Of a stretch of DNA of 64,000 nucleotides, positions 25,641-34,118 are shown in pieces. Source of the stretch: Gelidibacter salicanalis. Lineage in GTDB: Bacteria; Bacteroidota; Bacteroidia; Flavobacteriales; Flavobacteriaceae. Under the pieces are notes generated by a model, which saw only the letters and a list, made by a program, of their open reading frames with translations, made no database searches and was not told the DNA's origin. The DNA is taken from positions 40,179-104,178 of the forward strand of contig NZ_VORX01000010.1 of NCBI RefSeq assembly GCF_007997285.1, given 5' to 3'. How positions within the stretch are numbered: position 1 is the stretch's first letter; each line of letters begins with the position of its first letter. A program made the translations under genes and the position numbers.

Positions 25641-26560
25641 AATTTTCCTGCATGGGTGGTGGGCTTATCTTAAGCGGCATCCATGACCAGTGAAGCAACC
25701 TTTATCATCAATCCAGGATTTATAGCCCTCTACGGTGTTTCTGGGGTCATTTCATTTGCTTTAGTATTACCCATTGCGGCATTTATCTCTTTAATTGTGT
25801 TTACCAAAGGCTTCGTCAAACAGAAAAAAGTGGTAAAGGCCACAACCATGGCACAATGGATTGGAAAGCGCTATAAAAGTATAACTACGCTATTTTCTTC
25901 GCATTTGTTGCGCTGCTGTTGATGACCCTTATCGTATTAATTAATATTGGGCTCACCCAGGTCATTTTAAAATCGCTTAATGCAGAACCGTTTTATGTAT
26001 TGATGGGCATAACCACGTTTATTTTTGGATATATGATATTTGGTGGTGCAAATTCTGTGGTTTACACTAATACCATTCAAGCCATAATTATGTGTATTGT
26101 GGCCATTATCTTAATTGGGTCCAGTGCCGATTTTTTTACGGATGGTATTAAAGGTTTTATGCAGAAACATAATGCCATAGATCCTAATTTGATCAAACCC
26201 ACCAATCCGTCAAGTTTCTTATTTGTGATTACTTTGAAATTATCGTCACCCAAATTGTTATTGGTGTCGCTATAGTCTGTCAGCCGCATATCATCACCCA
26301 AATCCTTATTATTAAAAGATTCGACAATAGTAAACACCTATTTAATTAGTGGTATTTCTTTTATGATTATTTTCTTTATAGTGGTGATTGTTGGACGATT
26401 TGCCCGAATAAGTTTTCCTGATTTCACCGTGAACGGAACAACCTTAAAAATGGATGAAATTATTCCAACCTATGTTGTGACCAAATTCTCTGTAGGTATC
26501 GGGTTGGTAATTGTGGTTGGACTGATTTCTGCAGGATTATCCACTGTTCTGTTATTTAGT
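25641..26560 (+). pseudogene. Sodium:solute symporter (SSS/SLC5 family), multiply broken
   Basis: Pieces of one SSS symporter are spread over three frames. Frame of 25641: WVVGLS, then TAA at 25671, then MTSEATFIINPGFIALYG and up to WIGKRYKS. The frame shifts near 25885 (YAIFFAFVALLLMTL in another frame), again near 26225 (DYFEIIVTQIVIGVAIVCQPHIIT) and again near 26315 (VNTYLISGISF up to GLISAGLST). The 5' end before WVVGLS and the 3' part after about residue LISAGLST are missing. One stop and three frameshifts make function impossible. The 3' break lies about 30 bases before a hairpin repeat element. Confidence 0.85.
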
Positions 26561-26588
26561 ATATGTTTTGAGACATATATCAAATTCA

Positions 26589-26662
26589 AAAAATTCTCCT
26601 CTTTTTTCAAAGGAGGAGTGGCTTCTGCTTCGGCAGGGAAGCAGAAGACCAGGTGGTTTTTT
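26589..26662. repeat. Double-hairpin repeat element, copy 1
   Basis: About 74 bases: AAAAATTCTCCTC...GAGGAG, a hairpin CTTCTGCTTC / GAAGCAGAAG (10 bp perfect), then AGGTGGTTTTT. Nearly identical to the element at 27309-27378, in the same orientation. It lies between the dead symporter and the DUF421 gene. Confidence 0.85.
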
Positions 26663-26728
26663 AATGGATTCCCAATTGATGTTCACGTTACTAATTTTCG
26701 TAATTTGTCAGTCTCTAAATCAGATGTT

Positions 26729-27283
26729 ATGGATCAAGTGACTTCTTTCGATTGGACAAGAATATTTGTAGGGGAACAACCCTTATTCTTCTTGGCCGAA
26801 CTGTTTTTACGCGTGGTGGTCATTTATATAATGGCCTTGCTTTTATTGCGACTGGCGGGGAAACGTTCCCGTCAACAGCTCACCACCCTCGAGCTGTTGT
26901 TGGTGATTGCTTTAGGTTCCGCCGTGGGCGATGTGATGTTTTATCCGAGCGTAGCAATCATCTATACAATTATCGTCATGTTGACGATTTTGATTCTGCA
27001 GCTCCTCATTGAAAAGCTAAAAACAAGATTCCCACGATTTGACAAATTCGTCGATTCAAAACCGACTTTGATCATTCAGGATGGCCAATTTATAGAAGAA
27101 AGCTTAAAATCAGAAAACCTCACCAAAGCAGAAATTTACAGTTCGCTTCGCCTGGAAGGCATTCGCAATATGGGCGAAGTAGAATATGCCTATTTAGAAA
27201 TACCCGGACAAATCAGTGTCTTCAAATTTGAAAAAGGCCAAGAACGAGACGGCTATGTTTTAGTGCCGTACCAAGAAGAATAA
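26729..27283 (+). CDS. DUF421 (YetF/YcaP-like) membrane protein
   Basis: A 184-residue protein when started at ATG 26729 (MDQVTSFDWTRIF); the longer open frame upstream is symporter remnant plus a repeat and should be dropped. Three hydrophobic segments (FFLAELFLRVVVIYIMALLLL; LELLLVIALGSAVGD; AIIYTIIVMLTILILQLL) are followed by a cytosolic domain with SKPTLIIQDGQF and LRLEGIRNMGEVEYAYLE. These are the marks of the DUF421 family, whose function is unclear. The GKRSRQQLTTLELLLVIALG segment is its best signature. The gene lies between two direct copies of a hairpin repeat. Confidence 0.87.
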   Translation: MDQVTSFDWTRIFVGEQPLFFLAELFLRVVVIYIMALLLLRLAGKRSRQQLTTLELLLVIALGSAVGDVMFYPSVAIIYTIIVMLTILILQLLIEKLKTRFPRFDKFVDSKPTLIIQDGQFIEESLKSENLTKAEIYSSLRLEGIRNMGEVEYAYLEIPGQISVFKFEKGQERDGYVLVPYQEE

Positions 27284-27308
27284 AATGAACATTAGAAATT
27301 CATGAACC

Positions 27309-27378
27309 AAAAATTCTCCTCCTTTTAAGGAGGAGTGTCTTCTGCTTCGGAAAAGAAGCAGAAGACGAGGTGGTTTTT
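27309..27378. repeat. Double-hairpin repeat element, copy 2
   Basis: About 70 bases, same orientation as copy 1: CTCCTCCTTTTAAGGAGGAG hairpin, then CTTCTGCTTC / GAAGCAGAAG hairpin with loop GGAAAA, then GAGGTGGTTTTT. Differences from copy 1 are mainly in loops. It lies between the convergent DUF421 and SGNH-hydrolase genes, so it could also end transcription. Confidence 0.85.
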
Positions 27379-27415
27379 CTAAGTCAAATCATACCTCAAT
27401 CCTCACCCCTCAAAC

Positions 27416-28159
27416 CTATCTCACCAAAGGCTCCAAAGTATCCCAAACCGTTTCTGCCAAAATTTTATGGCCTTCCACATTCGGGTGAATGCCATCGCCT
27501 AGATTTAGAGCGGCAATTCCTCCAACATCCTTTAGTATAAATGGAATAAATTCTAAGTTATTTTTTTCGGCAAGATCCGCATACAATTCTCTAAATCCAG
27601 TGGTATATTCTTTACCCATATTTGGAGGTAATTCCATCCCTGCAAGAATAATAGTCGTCTCTGGGCTTTTAGTTTTTACCACATCAATAATCGACTGTAG
27701 ATTAGCACGAGTTTCTGACAAAGCCACACCACGTAAACCATCGTTGGCACCTAATTCTAATAAAAAGATATCAATAGGTTGTTTGATCACCCAGTCGATT
27801 CTGCTTTTTCCACCAGCAGTCGTTTCGCCGCTGACGCCTGAGTTGACTACCGTATAATTTAAATCTAAAGAATCAATTTTTTGTTGTACCAAAGCCGGAT
27901 AAGCTTCTGTAGTATCATCCAATCCATAACCTGCCGTAATACTATCTCCAAAACATAAAATAGTTTTAGTCGCCGTTACTGGCGTTTTTGCTTCTTCAAC
28001 TTGGGTTTCGGTTTGATCAATATTTGTGTTTTTTTTTGCGTCAGAATCGCCACAGGAAAACAACAAAAGAGGTAATATAAAATAACAAAACTTTATGAGT
28101 TTATGCCCGCTGGACGTTGGTAGATGTAATTGCAATTGATTATTTTGAGCCTCGAACAT
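27416..28159 (-). CDS. SGNH/GDSL esterase lipoprotein (TesA-like arylesterase)
   Basis: A 247-residue lipoprotein. The lipobox LLFSC is at about residues 32-36, after an unusually long N-terminal region, so the start could be later. The SGNH blocks are GDSITAGYG (Ser), NSGVSGETTAGG (Gly), LELGANDGLRG (Asn) and GIHPNVEGH (Asp/His). It would hydrolyse acyl esters or thioesters in the periplasm. It is divergent from an ABC ATPase and FtsX-type permease; the same arrangement of tesA with ybbA-ybbP is conserved in many bacteria, including E. coli. Convergent with the DUF421 gene. Confidence 0.92.
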   Translation of the reverse strand: MFEAQNNQLQLHLPTSSGHKLIKFCYFILPLLLFSCGDSDAKKNTNIDQTETQVEEAKTPVTATKTILCFGDSITAGYGLDDTTEAYPALVQQKIDSLDLNYTVVNSGVSGETTAGGKSRIDWVIKQPIDIFLLELGANDGLRGVALSETRANLQSIIDVVKTKSPETTIILAGMELPPNMGKEYTTGFRELYADLAEKNNLEFIPFILKDVGGIAALNLGDGIHPNVEGHKILAETVWDTLEPLVR

Positions 28160-28184
28160 AAATCGCTATTTAAATTAAAATTAA

Positions 28185-28874
28185 ATGTCAAAGATATTAA
28201 AGATTACCGGGTTGGAAAAAACATATACCAGTGGTAACAAACAATTAACGGTCTTACACGACATCTCTTTTGATGTTGAGAAGGGCCAAACCTTTTCTAT
28301 TGTCGGACCTTCAGGCAGCGGTAAGACGACCTTGTTAGGAATTTGTGCTGGTTTAGACCAACCTAATGCTGGTAATGTAGAGTTGTGTGGACAAGTCTTA
28401 AATAGCTTAAACGAAGACCAACGCGCACAATTGCGGAATAAAAACGTCGGATTTATTTTTCAGAATTTTCAGTTGTTACCAACCCTAACAGCCCTCGAAA
28501 ATGTAAGTGTGCCTTTAGAATTGCAGGGCACGAAAGATGCCACAGAAAAAAGTAAAACCTTGTTGGAAAAAGTTGGACTAGGCGATCGGGTGCACCATTA
28601 TCCGTCGCAACTCTCGGGTGGCGAACAGCAGCGTGTGGCCCTTGCCCGCGCGTTTGCAAATTCACCATCAATTTTATTCGCTGATGAACCTACGGGGAAT
28701 TTAGATGAAGAAACCGGAGAGAAGGTCATTCAGTTGTTATTTGACCTCAACAAAGAAAATGGCACCACCTTGGTGATCATTACGCACGATTTAGAATTGG
28801 CCAACCGAACCCAACAAATCCTAAAACTTAAAGGCGGTAAAATAGTAACCAATCAACTGACTTCTGCACTGTGA
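28185..28874 (+). CDS. ABC transporter ATP-binding protein (YbbA/LolD type)
   Basis: A 229-residue ATPase with Walker [11 protein letters not shown]-loop [18 protein letters not shown], signature [15 protein letters not shown], Walker [13 protein letters not shown] and the switch His in THD. The Leu-Pro-Thr-Leu Q-loop region is that of the MacB/LolD/YbbA branch that drives FtsX-type permeases. It overlaps the permease gene by 4 bases (GTGA: permease start inside its stop), so translational coupling is likely. Divergent from the TesA-like gene. Confidence 0.94.
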   Translation: MSKILKITGLEKTYTSGNKQLTVLHDISFDVEKGQTFSIVGPSGSGKTTLLGICAGLDQPNAGNVELCGQVLNSLNEDQRAQLRNKNVGFIFQNFQLLPTLTALENVSVPLELQGTKDATEKSKTLLEKVGLGDRVHHYPSQLSGGEQQRVALARAFANSPSILFADEPTGNLDEETGEKVIQLLFDLNKENGTTLVIITHDLELANRTQQILKLKGGKIVTNQLTSAL

Positions 28875-31417
28875 ACAATTCCAATAACAACACTTCCTTA
28901 CAATTGCCTTGGCTTTTTAAAATGGCCTGGCGAGATGCCAAAGCTAGTAAAGTGCGCTTGCTCTTATTTATGGCGTCCATTATTTTGGGCATTGCCGCCG
29001 TGGTATCCATACAATTATTCAGCACCAATTTAAAAGATAATATTCAGCGTCAATCAAAAAGTTTGATGGGGGCTGATTTTATCATTGATTCTCGACAAGA
29101 ACCTACTGTACGTGCACAGTCCATTATCGATTCCTTACAGCCTGATGCTTCTGAAGTCAAGTTTGTATCGATGATTGCATTCCCCAAAAATGGTGGCACT
29201 AAATTGGTACAGGTGCGTGGTCTTGAAGGTGGTTTTCCCTTTTATGGGAGCCTCGATACAGAGCCTTCTGCTGTTTCCGGAACCTACCAGGAATCTGGTG
29301 GCGTGCTAGTGGATGCCACATTGATGTTGCAGTTTAAGGTTAAGCCTGGAGATTCCATCAAAATTGGAGAATTGACACTTCCAATTGCCGGTGCATTAAA
29401 ATCTATTCCGGGAAGTTCTGCGTTTTCGAGTTCTGTAGCACCGCCAGTGGTGGTGCCGTATCGATTTATAGAGGCCACTCAATTACTGCAATTTGGAAGC
29501 CGAAAAGAATATCAATATTATTATAAAGTTTCGGATACCGTTAATCTCAAACAACTTCAAGATCAATTAGAACCGCAACTCGATTTGGAGAATGCCGATT
29601 TAGACACGCATACCAGCACGACAAACAGATTGGGACAACGATATGATAACGTGGGCAAGTTCTTGAATCTAGCTGCGTTTATTGCCTTATTATTAGGGTG
29701 TATAGGTATTGCCAGCTCCGTACATATTTATATTAAAGAGAAATTACGCGCTATCGCAGTTTTAAAATGTATGGGCGCATCCCGACTTCAAAGTTTTCTG
29801 ATTTTCTTGATCCAAATTGCGGGCATCGGGATTGTTGGCGGACTGGTGGGTTCACTGATTGGTGTGGGACTTCAACAATTATTTCCGTATCTCCTTAAAG
29901 ACTTTTTACCGTTTACGCTGGTCATCAGTATTACGCCAGCACCTATTTTAATAGGTGTGTTCTTAGGGCTTTTCATGTCTATTTTATTTGCGCTGTTGCC
30001 CTTATTGCGCACGTGGTATGTATCGCCATTAGATGTGCTGCGCGTGGATGAAAAGGCATCTCAAGAACCTACTAAAATTCGACTTCTTGTATTTGGAGCC
30101 ATATTGGTCTTCTTGTATTTATTTTCATTCTGGCTGATCAAAGAGCCTCTTTATGCCTTGGCATTTGTGGCCGGTACCGTGATTACGTTTATTATTTTGG
30201 CCGGGGTTGCCTTAGGATTTATCAAAACCGTGAAACGCTTTTTTCCTAAACATTGGAACTTCACCGCGCGCCAAAGTCTGCTGAATCTGTTCCGCCCCAA
30301 CAATCAAACCGTAGTTTTAGTGGTAGCGATCGGCTTGGGAACATTTTTAATCAGCACCTTGTATTTTACTAAAGATATTCTTCTGTCTAAAACAGAAGTA
30401 GGGCAGACTTCAGAAAATGCCAATATCATTGTTTTAGATGTGCAACCGCCGCAATTGGATTCGGTAGCTCAAACTATTACGGCTAATAGCTTAACGGTTC
30501 TTAATAACATTCCGTTGGTGACGATGCGGATGCACAGCATAAATGGAACTTTGGTGAATGAGTTACGCCAAGATACCACCCGCCAAATCCGTGGTTGGGT
30601 CTTAAACCATGAATTTAGAACGACTTATCGTGATGAATTGACCGAATCTGAAGAAGTGGTAGAAGGCGAGTGGGTTTCCCAAATTAATGCCAATGATCCA
30701 ATAGCCATTTCCATTTCAGATAATTTAGCCGACGATGCCAAACTAAGCGTAGGCGATCCGGTGGTGTTTAATGTACAAGGCGTATTGATGGAGACCACCG
30801 TTGGCAGTATTCGTAAAGTAGATTGGGCACAAATGCAACTCAATTTTACCATCGTTTTTCCTGCTGGCGTTTTGGAACAGGCACCACAATTTAATGTTTT
30901 AACCACTTCAGTACCTGACGATGCTAGCTCGGCAGCGCTGCAACAGAATTTGGTGTCCAATTTCCCCAACGTCACCATCATTGATTTGCGCCAAGTCTAT
31001 ACTCTTGTGGAGGATATTTTAGATCAGGTATCGTGGGTGATCAACTTTATGGCGTTTTTCAGTATTATAACCGGAATTATTGTCTTGATTGGCTCCGTAA
31101 GAACCAGCAAATACCAACGGATTAAAGAAAGTGTGTTGCTCCGCACACTGGGTGCGAAAAATTCACAGATCTTACAAATTTCAGCTTTTGAATATGTGTT
31201 TTTAGGATTGTTGGGAAGTTTAGTAGGAATTATCCTTGCCCTGATCAGCAGTTTGTGTTTGGCACTTTTCGTATTTAAAGAACCGTTTATACCTTCACTT
31301 GTTCCATTTATAGTGTTTCTGCCAGGTATTACCCTTTTGGTAGTGGCCATTGGCTTAAGCAACATTCAATCCGTGTTGAGAAGTTCACCGTTAGAGGTAT
31401 TGCGGCGTGAAACATAA
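28871..31417 (+). CDS. FtsX-type ABC transporter permease (YbbP-like)
   Basis: An 848-residue permease with two FtsX/MacB-type membrane domains. One N-terminal TM (RLLLFMASIILGIAAVVSI) is followed by a large periplasmic domain, a block of several TMs (about 265-460), a second periplasmic domain, and three C-terminal TMs around 710-840 (FMAFFSIITGIIVLIGSV, EYVFLGLLGSLVGIILALI, FIVFLPGITLLVVAIGL). The start is GTG within the ATPase stop. YbbP proteins probably handle lipids or thioester products together with TesA, but the substrate is unproved. A terminator follows 22 bases after the stop. Confidence 0.92.
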   Translation: MNNSNNNTSLQLPWLFKMAWRDAKASKVRLLLFMASIILGIAAVVSIQLFSTNLKDNIQRQSKSLMGADFIIDSRQEPTVRAQSIIDSLQPDASEVKFVSMIAFPKNGGTKLVQVRGLEGGFPFYGSLDTEPSAVSGTYQESGGVLVDATLMLQFKVKPGDSIKIGELTLPIAGALKSIPGSSAFSSSVAPPVVVPYRFIEATQLLQFGSRKEYQYYYKVSDTVNLKQLQDQLEPQLDLENADLDTHTSTTNRLGQRYDNVGKFLNLAAFIALLLGCIGIASSVHIYIKEKLRAIAVLKCMGASRLQSFLIFLIQIAGIGIVGGLVGSLIGVGLQQLFPYLLKDFLPFTLVISITPAPILIGVFLGLFMSILFALLPLLRTWYVSPLDVLRVDEKASQEPTKIRLLVFGAILVFLYLFSFWLIKEPLYALAFVAGTVITFIILAGVALGFIKTVKRFFPKHWNFTARQSLLNLFRPNNQTVVLVVAIGLGTFLISTLYFTKDILLSKTEVGQTSENANIIVLDVQPPQLDSVAQTITANSLTVLNNIPLVTMRMHSINGTLVNELRQDTTRQIRGWVLNHEFRTTYRDELTESEEVVEGEWVSQINANDPIAISISDNLADDAKLSVGDPVVFNVQGVLMETTVGSIRKVDWAQMQLNFTIVFPAGVLEQAPQFNVLTTSVPDDASSAALQQNLVSNFPNVTIIDLRQVYTLVEDILDQVSWVINFMAFFSIITGIIVLIGSVRTSKYQRIKESVLLRTLGAKNSQILQISAFEYVFLGLLGSLVGIILALISSLCLALFVFKEPFIPSLVPFIVFLPGITLLVVAIGLSNIQSVLRSSPLEVLRRET

Positions 31418-31438
31418 ACGGTTTAACTATAAAAATCT

Positions 31439-31470
31439 AACCGTTTCGAGGTCATCGGGACGGTTTTTTT
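31439..31470 (+). terminator. Terminator of the YbbA-YbbP pair
   Basis: Stem AACCGT / ACGGTT with a 15-base loop that itself can pair in part, followed by a tract of T (31464-31470). Confidence 0.75.
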
Positions 31471-31559
31471 ATGTTACGGCCGGAATTAATCGGCTATAAT
31501 TTAATTCGGATTCACTAATTTATTCCGTAAATTGAGTGCTAATCATTTATTCATAACAA

Positions 31560-31739
31560 ATGCTAATCATACTATATTCATTACTCATTCAATTACCACA
31601 AGGGACTCGAAACCCAGATGATAACAGCCCTATGGATTTTTCCAACCCTTTTGATCTCATCGTCTATATCATTCTGCCCATTTTGTTGATTATCTTTTAC
31701 ATATTATGGAGAAGGAGCAAAAGACGCCCTAAAGACTAG
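31560..31739 (+). CDS. Small single-pass membrane protein (59 residues)
   Basis: An ATG at 31560 opens a 59-residue frame to TAG at 31737-31739. It has a short hydrophobic start (MLIILYSLLIQ), a Pro/Asp/Asn linker containing NSPMDFSNPFDL, one strong TM (IVYIILPILLIIFYILWR), and a basic tail (RRSKRRPKD). An N-terminal signal or amphipathic part and positive-inside tail make a membrane protein with cytosolic C-terminus likely. Met25 is an alternative start. It lies between the YbbP terminator and the AT-rich nuclease region. Coding status is inferred from layout; function unknown. Confidence 0.6.
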   Translation: MLIILYSLLIQLPQGTRNPDDNSPMDFSNPFDLIVYIILPILLIIFYILWRRSKRRPKD

Positions 31740-32187
31740 TATTAATTCACTATCAACCCTTTATATGTTACAGAATGTTATAATGAAATGCGTAATTTAC
31801 GCTTCAGAAGAGCATAAATGATGCAACAAATGATTCATGATTTAAAAAATAATGGAGCTTATCGATAAGCTTGACGAATGGAAAAATGGATTCACTCTTA
31901 GGTCTTTAATATTGTTTCAATATTCTAGATTCTAAGGAATAATAATATCTGGAAATTTATATTCATTTAAAATGGAAATAGATAGTTATAGACATCAAAT
32001 GATCAGGATAGCAAACTATTTATACATTTTTAACAAATTTATTACAATCTATCCCTAATAATATTATGTTTGTAAGATTCTCCCTAATAAAATAGCTTCC
32101 AATTGTTTGGAATGCAATACGATAATCTGCCCATATACTTGGGTACAAATTGTCATGTGAAATTTATTAATCTTAACAAGAATAAAT
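31740..32187. other. AT-rich intergenic region before the nuclease-domain gene
   Basis: 448 bases with no convincing gene. It holds a perfect 16-base palindrome (31856-31871), listed separately, and short frames that I do not believe. No consensus promoter was recognised. The AT-rich character continues into the next gene, which suggests that the left border of acquired DNA lies here. Confidence 0.5.
31856..31871. repeat. Perfect 16-base palindrome
   Basis: AGCTTATCGATAAGCT, its own reverse complement. About 315 bases upstream of the nuclease-domain gene. Could be a protein-binding site for a dimer or a chance palindrome. Confidence 0.5.
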
Positions 32188-34032
32188 ATGAAATTAGAAA
32201 AAATATTAGACAAGTTGGGTTCACTGGAAAAGAACTCCTTTATTAAGATAATCGATAATATAATTTCTAAAAATCCGCAGAATTCAATTGAGATAGATAA
32301 GATTTTAAGTTCATCAGACAAAGGACTTAAATCGGTTGATAGTCGAAATGTGTCTAATATCTTCGCTTTAATTTCATCAGAATTTACGGAATATTTGAAA
32401 TGTGAATTTCAAGAAACTAACTCACAATTAGACATTTTGATCGATATCATAATTCGAGATGGTAATTGTTTAATGAGACAAGATTGGTTTTCTAGATTAT
32501 ATGAAAAGGAAATCAAGAATTTAAAATTAAAAATTAAAACACTCAATACTGAATTGTTGAATGAAAAATCAGAACTCAGCGAATCAAGGAAAAGAGATTA
32601 TAGAATATACAAAGCCTGTTTGTCAACAGCGTATAATAATGATATTGCAAACAACCGAGACGCAAAAATAACGGCTGATGAGCATTCAATTATTTTAACG
32701 TTATCAAAACAACTAGGTCTTTCTCAAGAAGATGTTAAACTCATCAAATATTCTATTCTACCTATTAAAAAAGAAGAGATTCAAGATGTCATTACGAATT
32801 TAAAAAACTTGGGAGTTATTTTTTATTCTAAAAAAGAAAATACAATTTATGTTGCTGATGAAATAGTTAGATTATTAAGAAAGGTGAGAGAAAAGGAAAT
32901 TGCAGAAAAATTCTATAGACGTACTTTAAAGTTGTTACGCGACCCAATCATTAATCAAATTGCCAAAGAACATAATATTGATAGAAAATTACCGACGTCA
33001 GTAAAAATTGAAGAAATTATTGATCAGGGAGTTTCGTTTACTGACTTGCTCACCTATGGGATCTATAAGGAAGGAACAAATTTAACTGAAAAGAAAAAGA
33101 CTCTAAATGAACTATGTGAGAAAGGTTTAAATATTCCTAACCTTAAGGGCAGTACTCTAGAAGATAAAATTCAGAGTTTAATAGAGTATTTTGATAATAT
33201 CGAAAAAGATGAGAAAGTTGGTATTTCAATTGATGGATTCGATAAGATGCTCTCCGAACTAAATCAATCCTTACCAAAACTTAACAAAGAACTTAAAGAA
33301 CAATTCGAACTCAATGACGAATATGTTTTAAGTGCAGATTATTTATTGGATTATAATATAAAACCTAGAGATATTTTAGATTTAATAACTAAACCAGATA
33401 TGTCTAAATTCATCCTAGATAATGGAATTAAACAACGAGGAGACGCTATTTTAAATATTCTAGATCATTATAAAGATGTAGAGAATTTATATCTTGAAAA
33501 CTATGCTAATGTTGGGTATCGAAACTTAAACCTTTTAAAAGAAAACGGAATATCGGTCAAAGAAAGCGAGTTAGGATTAAAATTTGAGGAACTCACAAAA
33601 ATTATTTTTAAAGGACTTGGTTTTAATGTAGATGATAAATTTAAAAATAAATTAAACACTCAAAAGGATATGATTGATATACTCCTTAATCTAGGTAATG
33701 ATGAAATTATAATTGTGGAATGTAAGACAAGTAAAGAAAGAGGTTATAATAAGTTTAGCACTGTATCAAGACAATTAAAATCATATCAAAATCTTGCACT
33801 TAAAAATAACTTAAGAATTGCAAAAATGCTTTTGGTATCGCCAGAGTTCAGCGATGACTTTATATATGACTGTGAAATGGATACTGAAATGAATTTATCG
33901 CTTATTACAGCCTCAACATTGTCTAAAATATTTGAATCCTTCAAAATGTCAAAATATCAAGAATTCCCTCATGTACTGTTTAGGGATATAGTTATAAATG
34001 AAGAACGGATTATTAAAGCATTAACGAAATAG
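32188..34032 (+). CDS. Unrecognised 614-residue protein with C-terminal PD-(D/E)XK (Mrr-like) nuclease domain
   Basis: The last 150 residues read as a restriction-endonuclease-like fold: FEELTKIIFKGLGF (helix with Glu467/468), Asp497 in KDMIDILLNL, then Glu511 and Lys513 in IIIVECKTSKE, and the helix SRQLKSYQNLA. The D-X13-ECK spacing is that of PD-(D/E)XK enzymes. Residues 1-460 are mostly helical and charged; a stretch at about 155-190 (DAKITADEHSIILTLSKQLGLSQEDVKLI) is TerB-like in rhythm, and about 285-320 could be a small SAP- or helix-bundle-like part. No Walker motif or methyltransferase is present. The gene is clearly more AT-rich than its neighbours, stands alone, and is flanked by unrelated genes. 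A single-gene defence nuclease is my inference. Confidence 0.7.
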   Translation: MKLEKILDKLGSLEKNSFIKIIDNIISKNPQNSIEIDKILSSSDKGLKSVDSRNVSNIFALISSEFTEYLKCEFQETNSQLDILIDIIIRDGNCLMRQDWFSRLYEKEIKNLKLKIKTLNTELLNEKSELSESRKRDYRIYKACLSTAYNNDIANNRDAKITADEHSIILTLSKQLGLSQEDVKLIKYSILPIKKEEIQDVITNLKNLGVIFYSKKENTIYVADEIVRLLRKVREKEIAEKFYRRTLKLLRDPIINQIAKEHNIDRKLPTSVKIEEIIDQGVSFTDLLTYGIYKEGTNLTEKKKTLNELCEKGLNIPNLKGSTLEDKIQSLIEYFDNIEKDEKVGISIDGFDKMLSELNQSLPKLNKELKEQFELNDEYVLSADYLLDYNIKPRDILDLITKPDMSKFILDNGIKQRGDAILNILDHYKDVENLYLENYANVGYRNLNLLKENGISVKESELGLKFEELTKIIFKGLGFNVDDKFKNKLNTQKDMIDILLNLGNDEIIIVECKTSKERGYNKFSTVSRQLKSYQNLALKNNLRIAKMLLVSPEFSDDFIYDCEMDTEMNLSLITASTLSKIFESFKMSKYQEFPHVLFRDIVINEERIIKALTK

Positions 34033-34118
34033 CCTTTTGGTGCGCTACTTATCTTTTATCTATTTAAAAATACACGTATCTTTAACATTCCTATAGAAGC
34101 TAAAATCCCAATAAATTT

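Noticed and set aside
26363..26728. Long N-terminal extension of the DUF421 frame
   Set aside because: It is symporter remnant followed by the hairpin repeat read through in frame by chance.
31856..31871. HindIII/ClaI-like cluster as cloning-vector contamination
   Set aside because: The sites resemble a polylinker, but flanks are continuous native-looking AT-rich DNA with no further vector sites.
31972..32058. 28-residue open frame before the nuclease gene
   Set aside because: Too short, no conservation clue, no ribosome-binding site; treated as chance.
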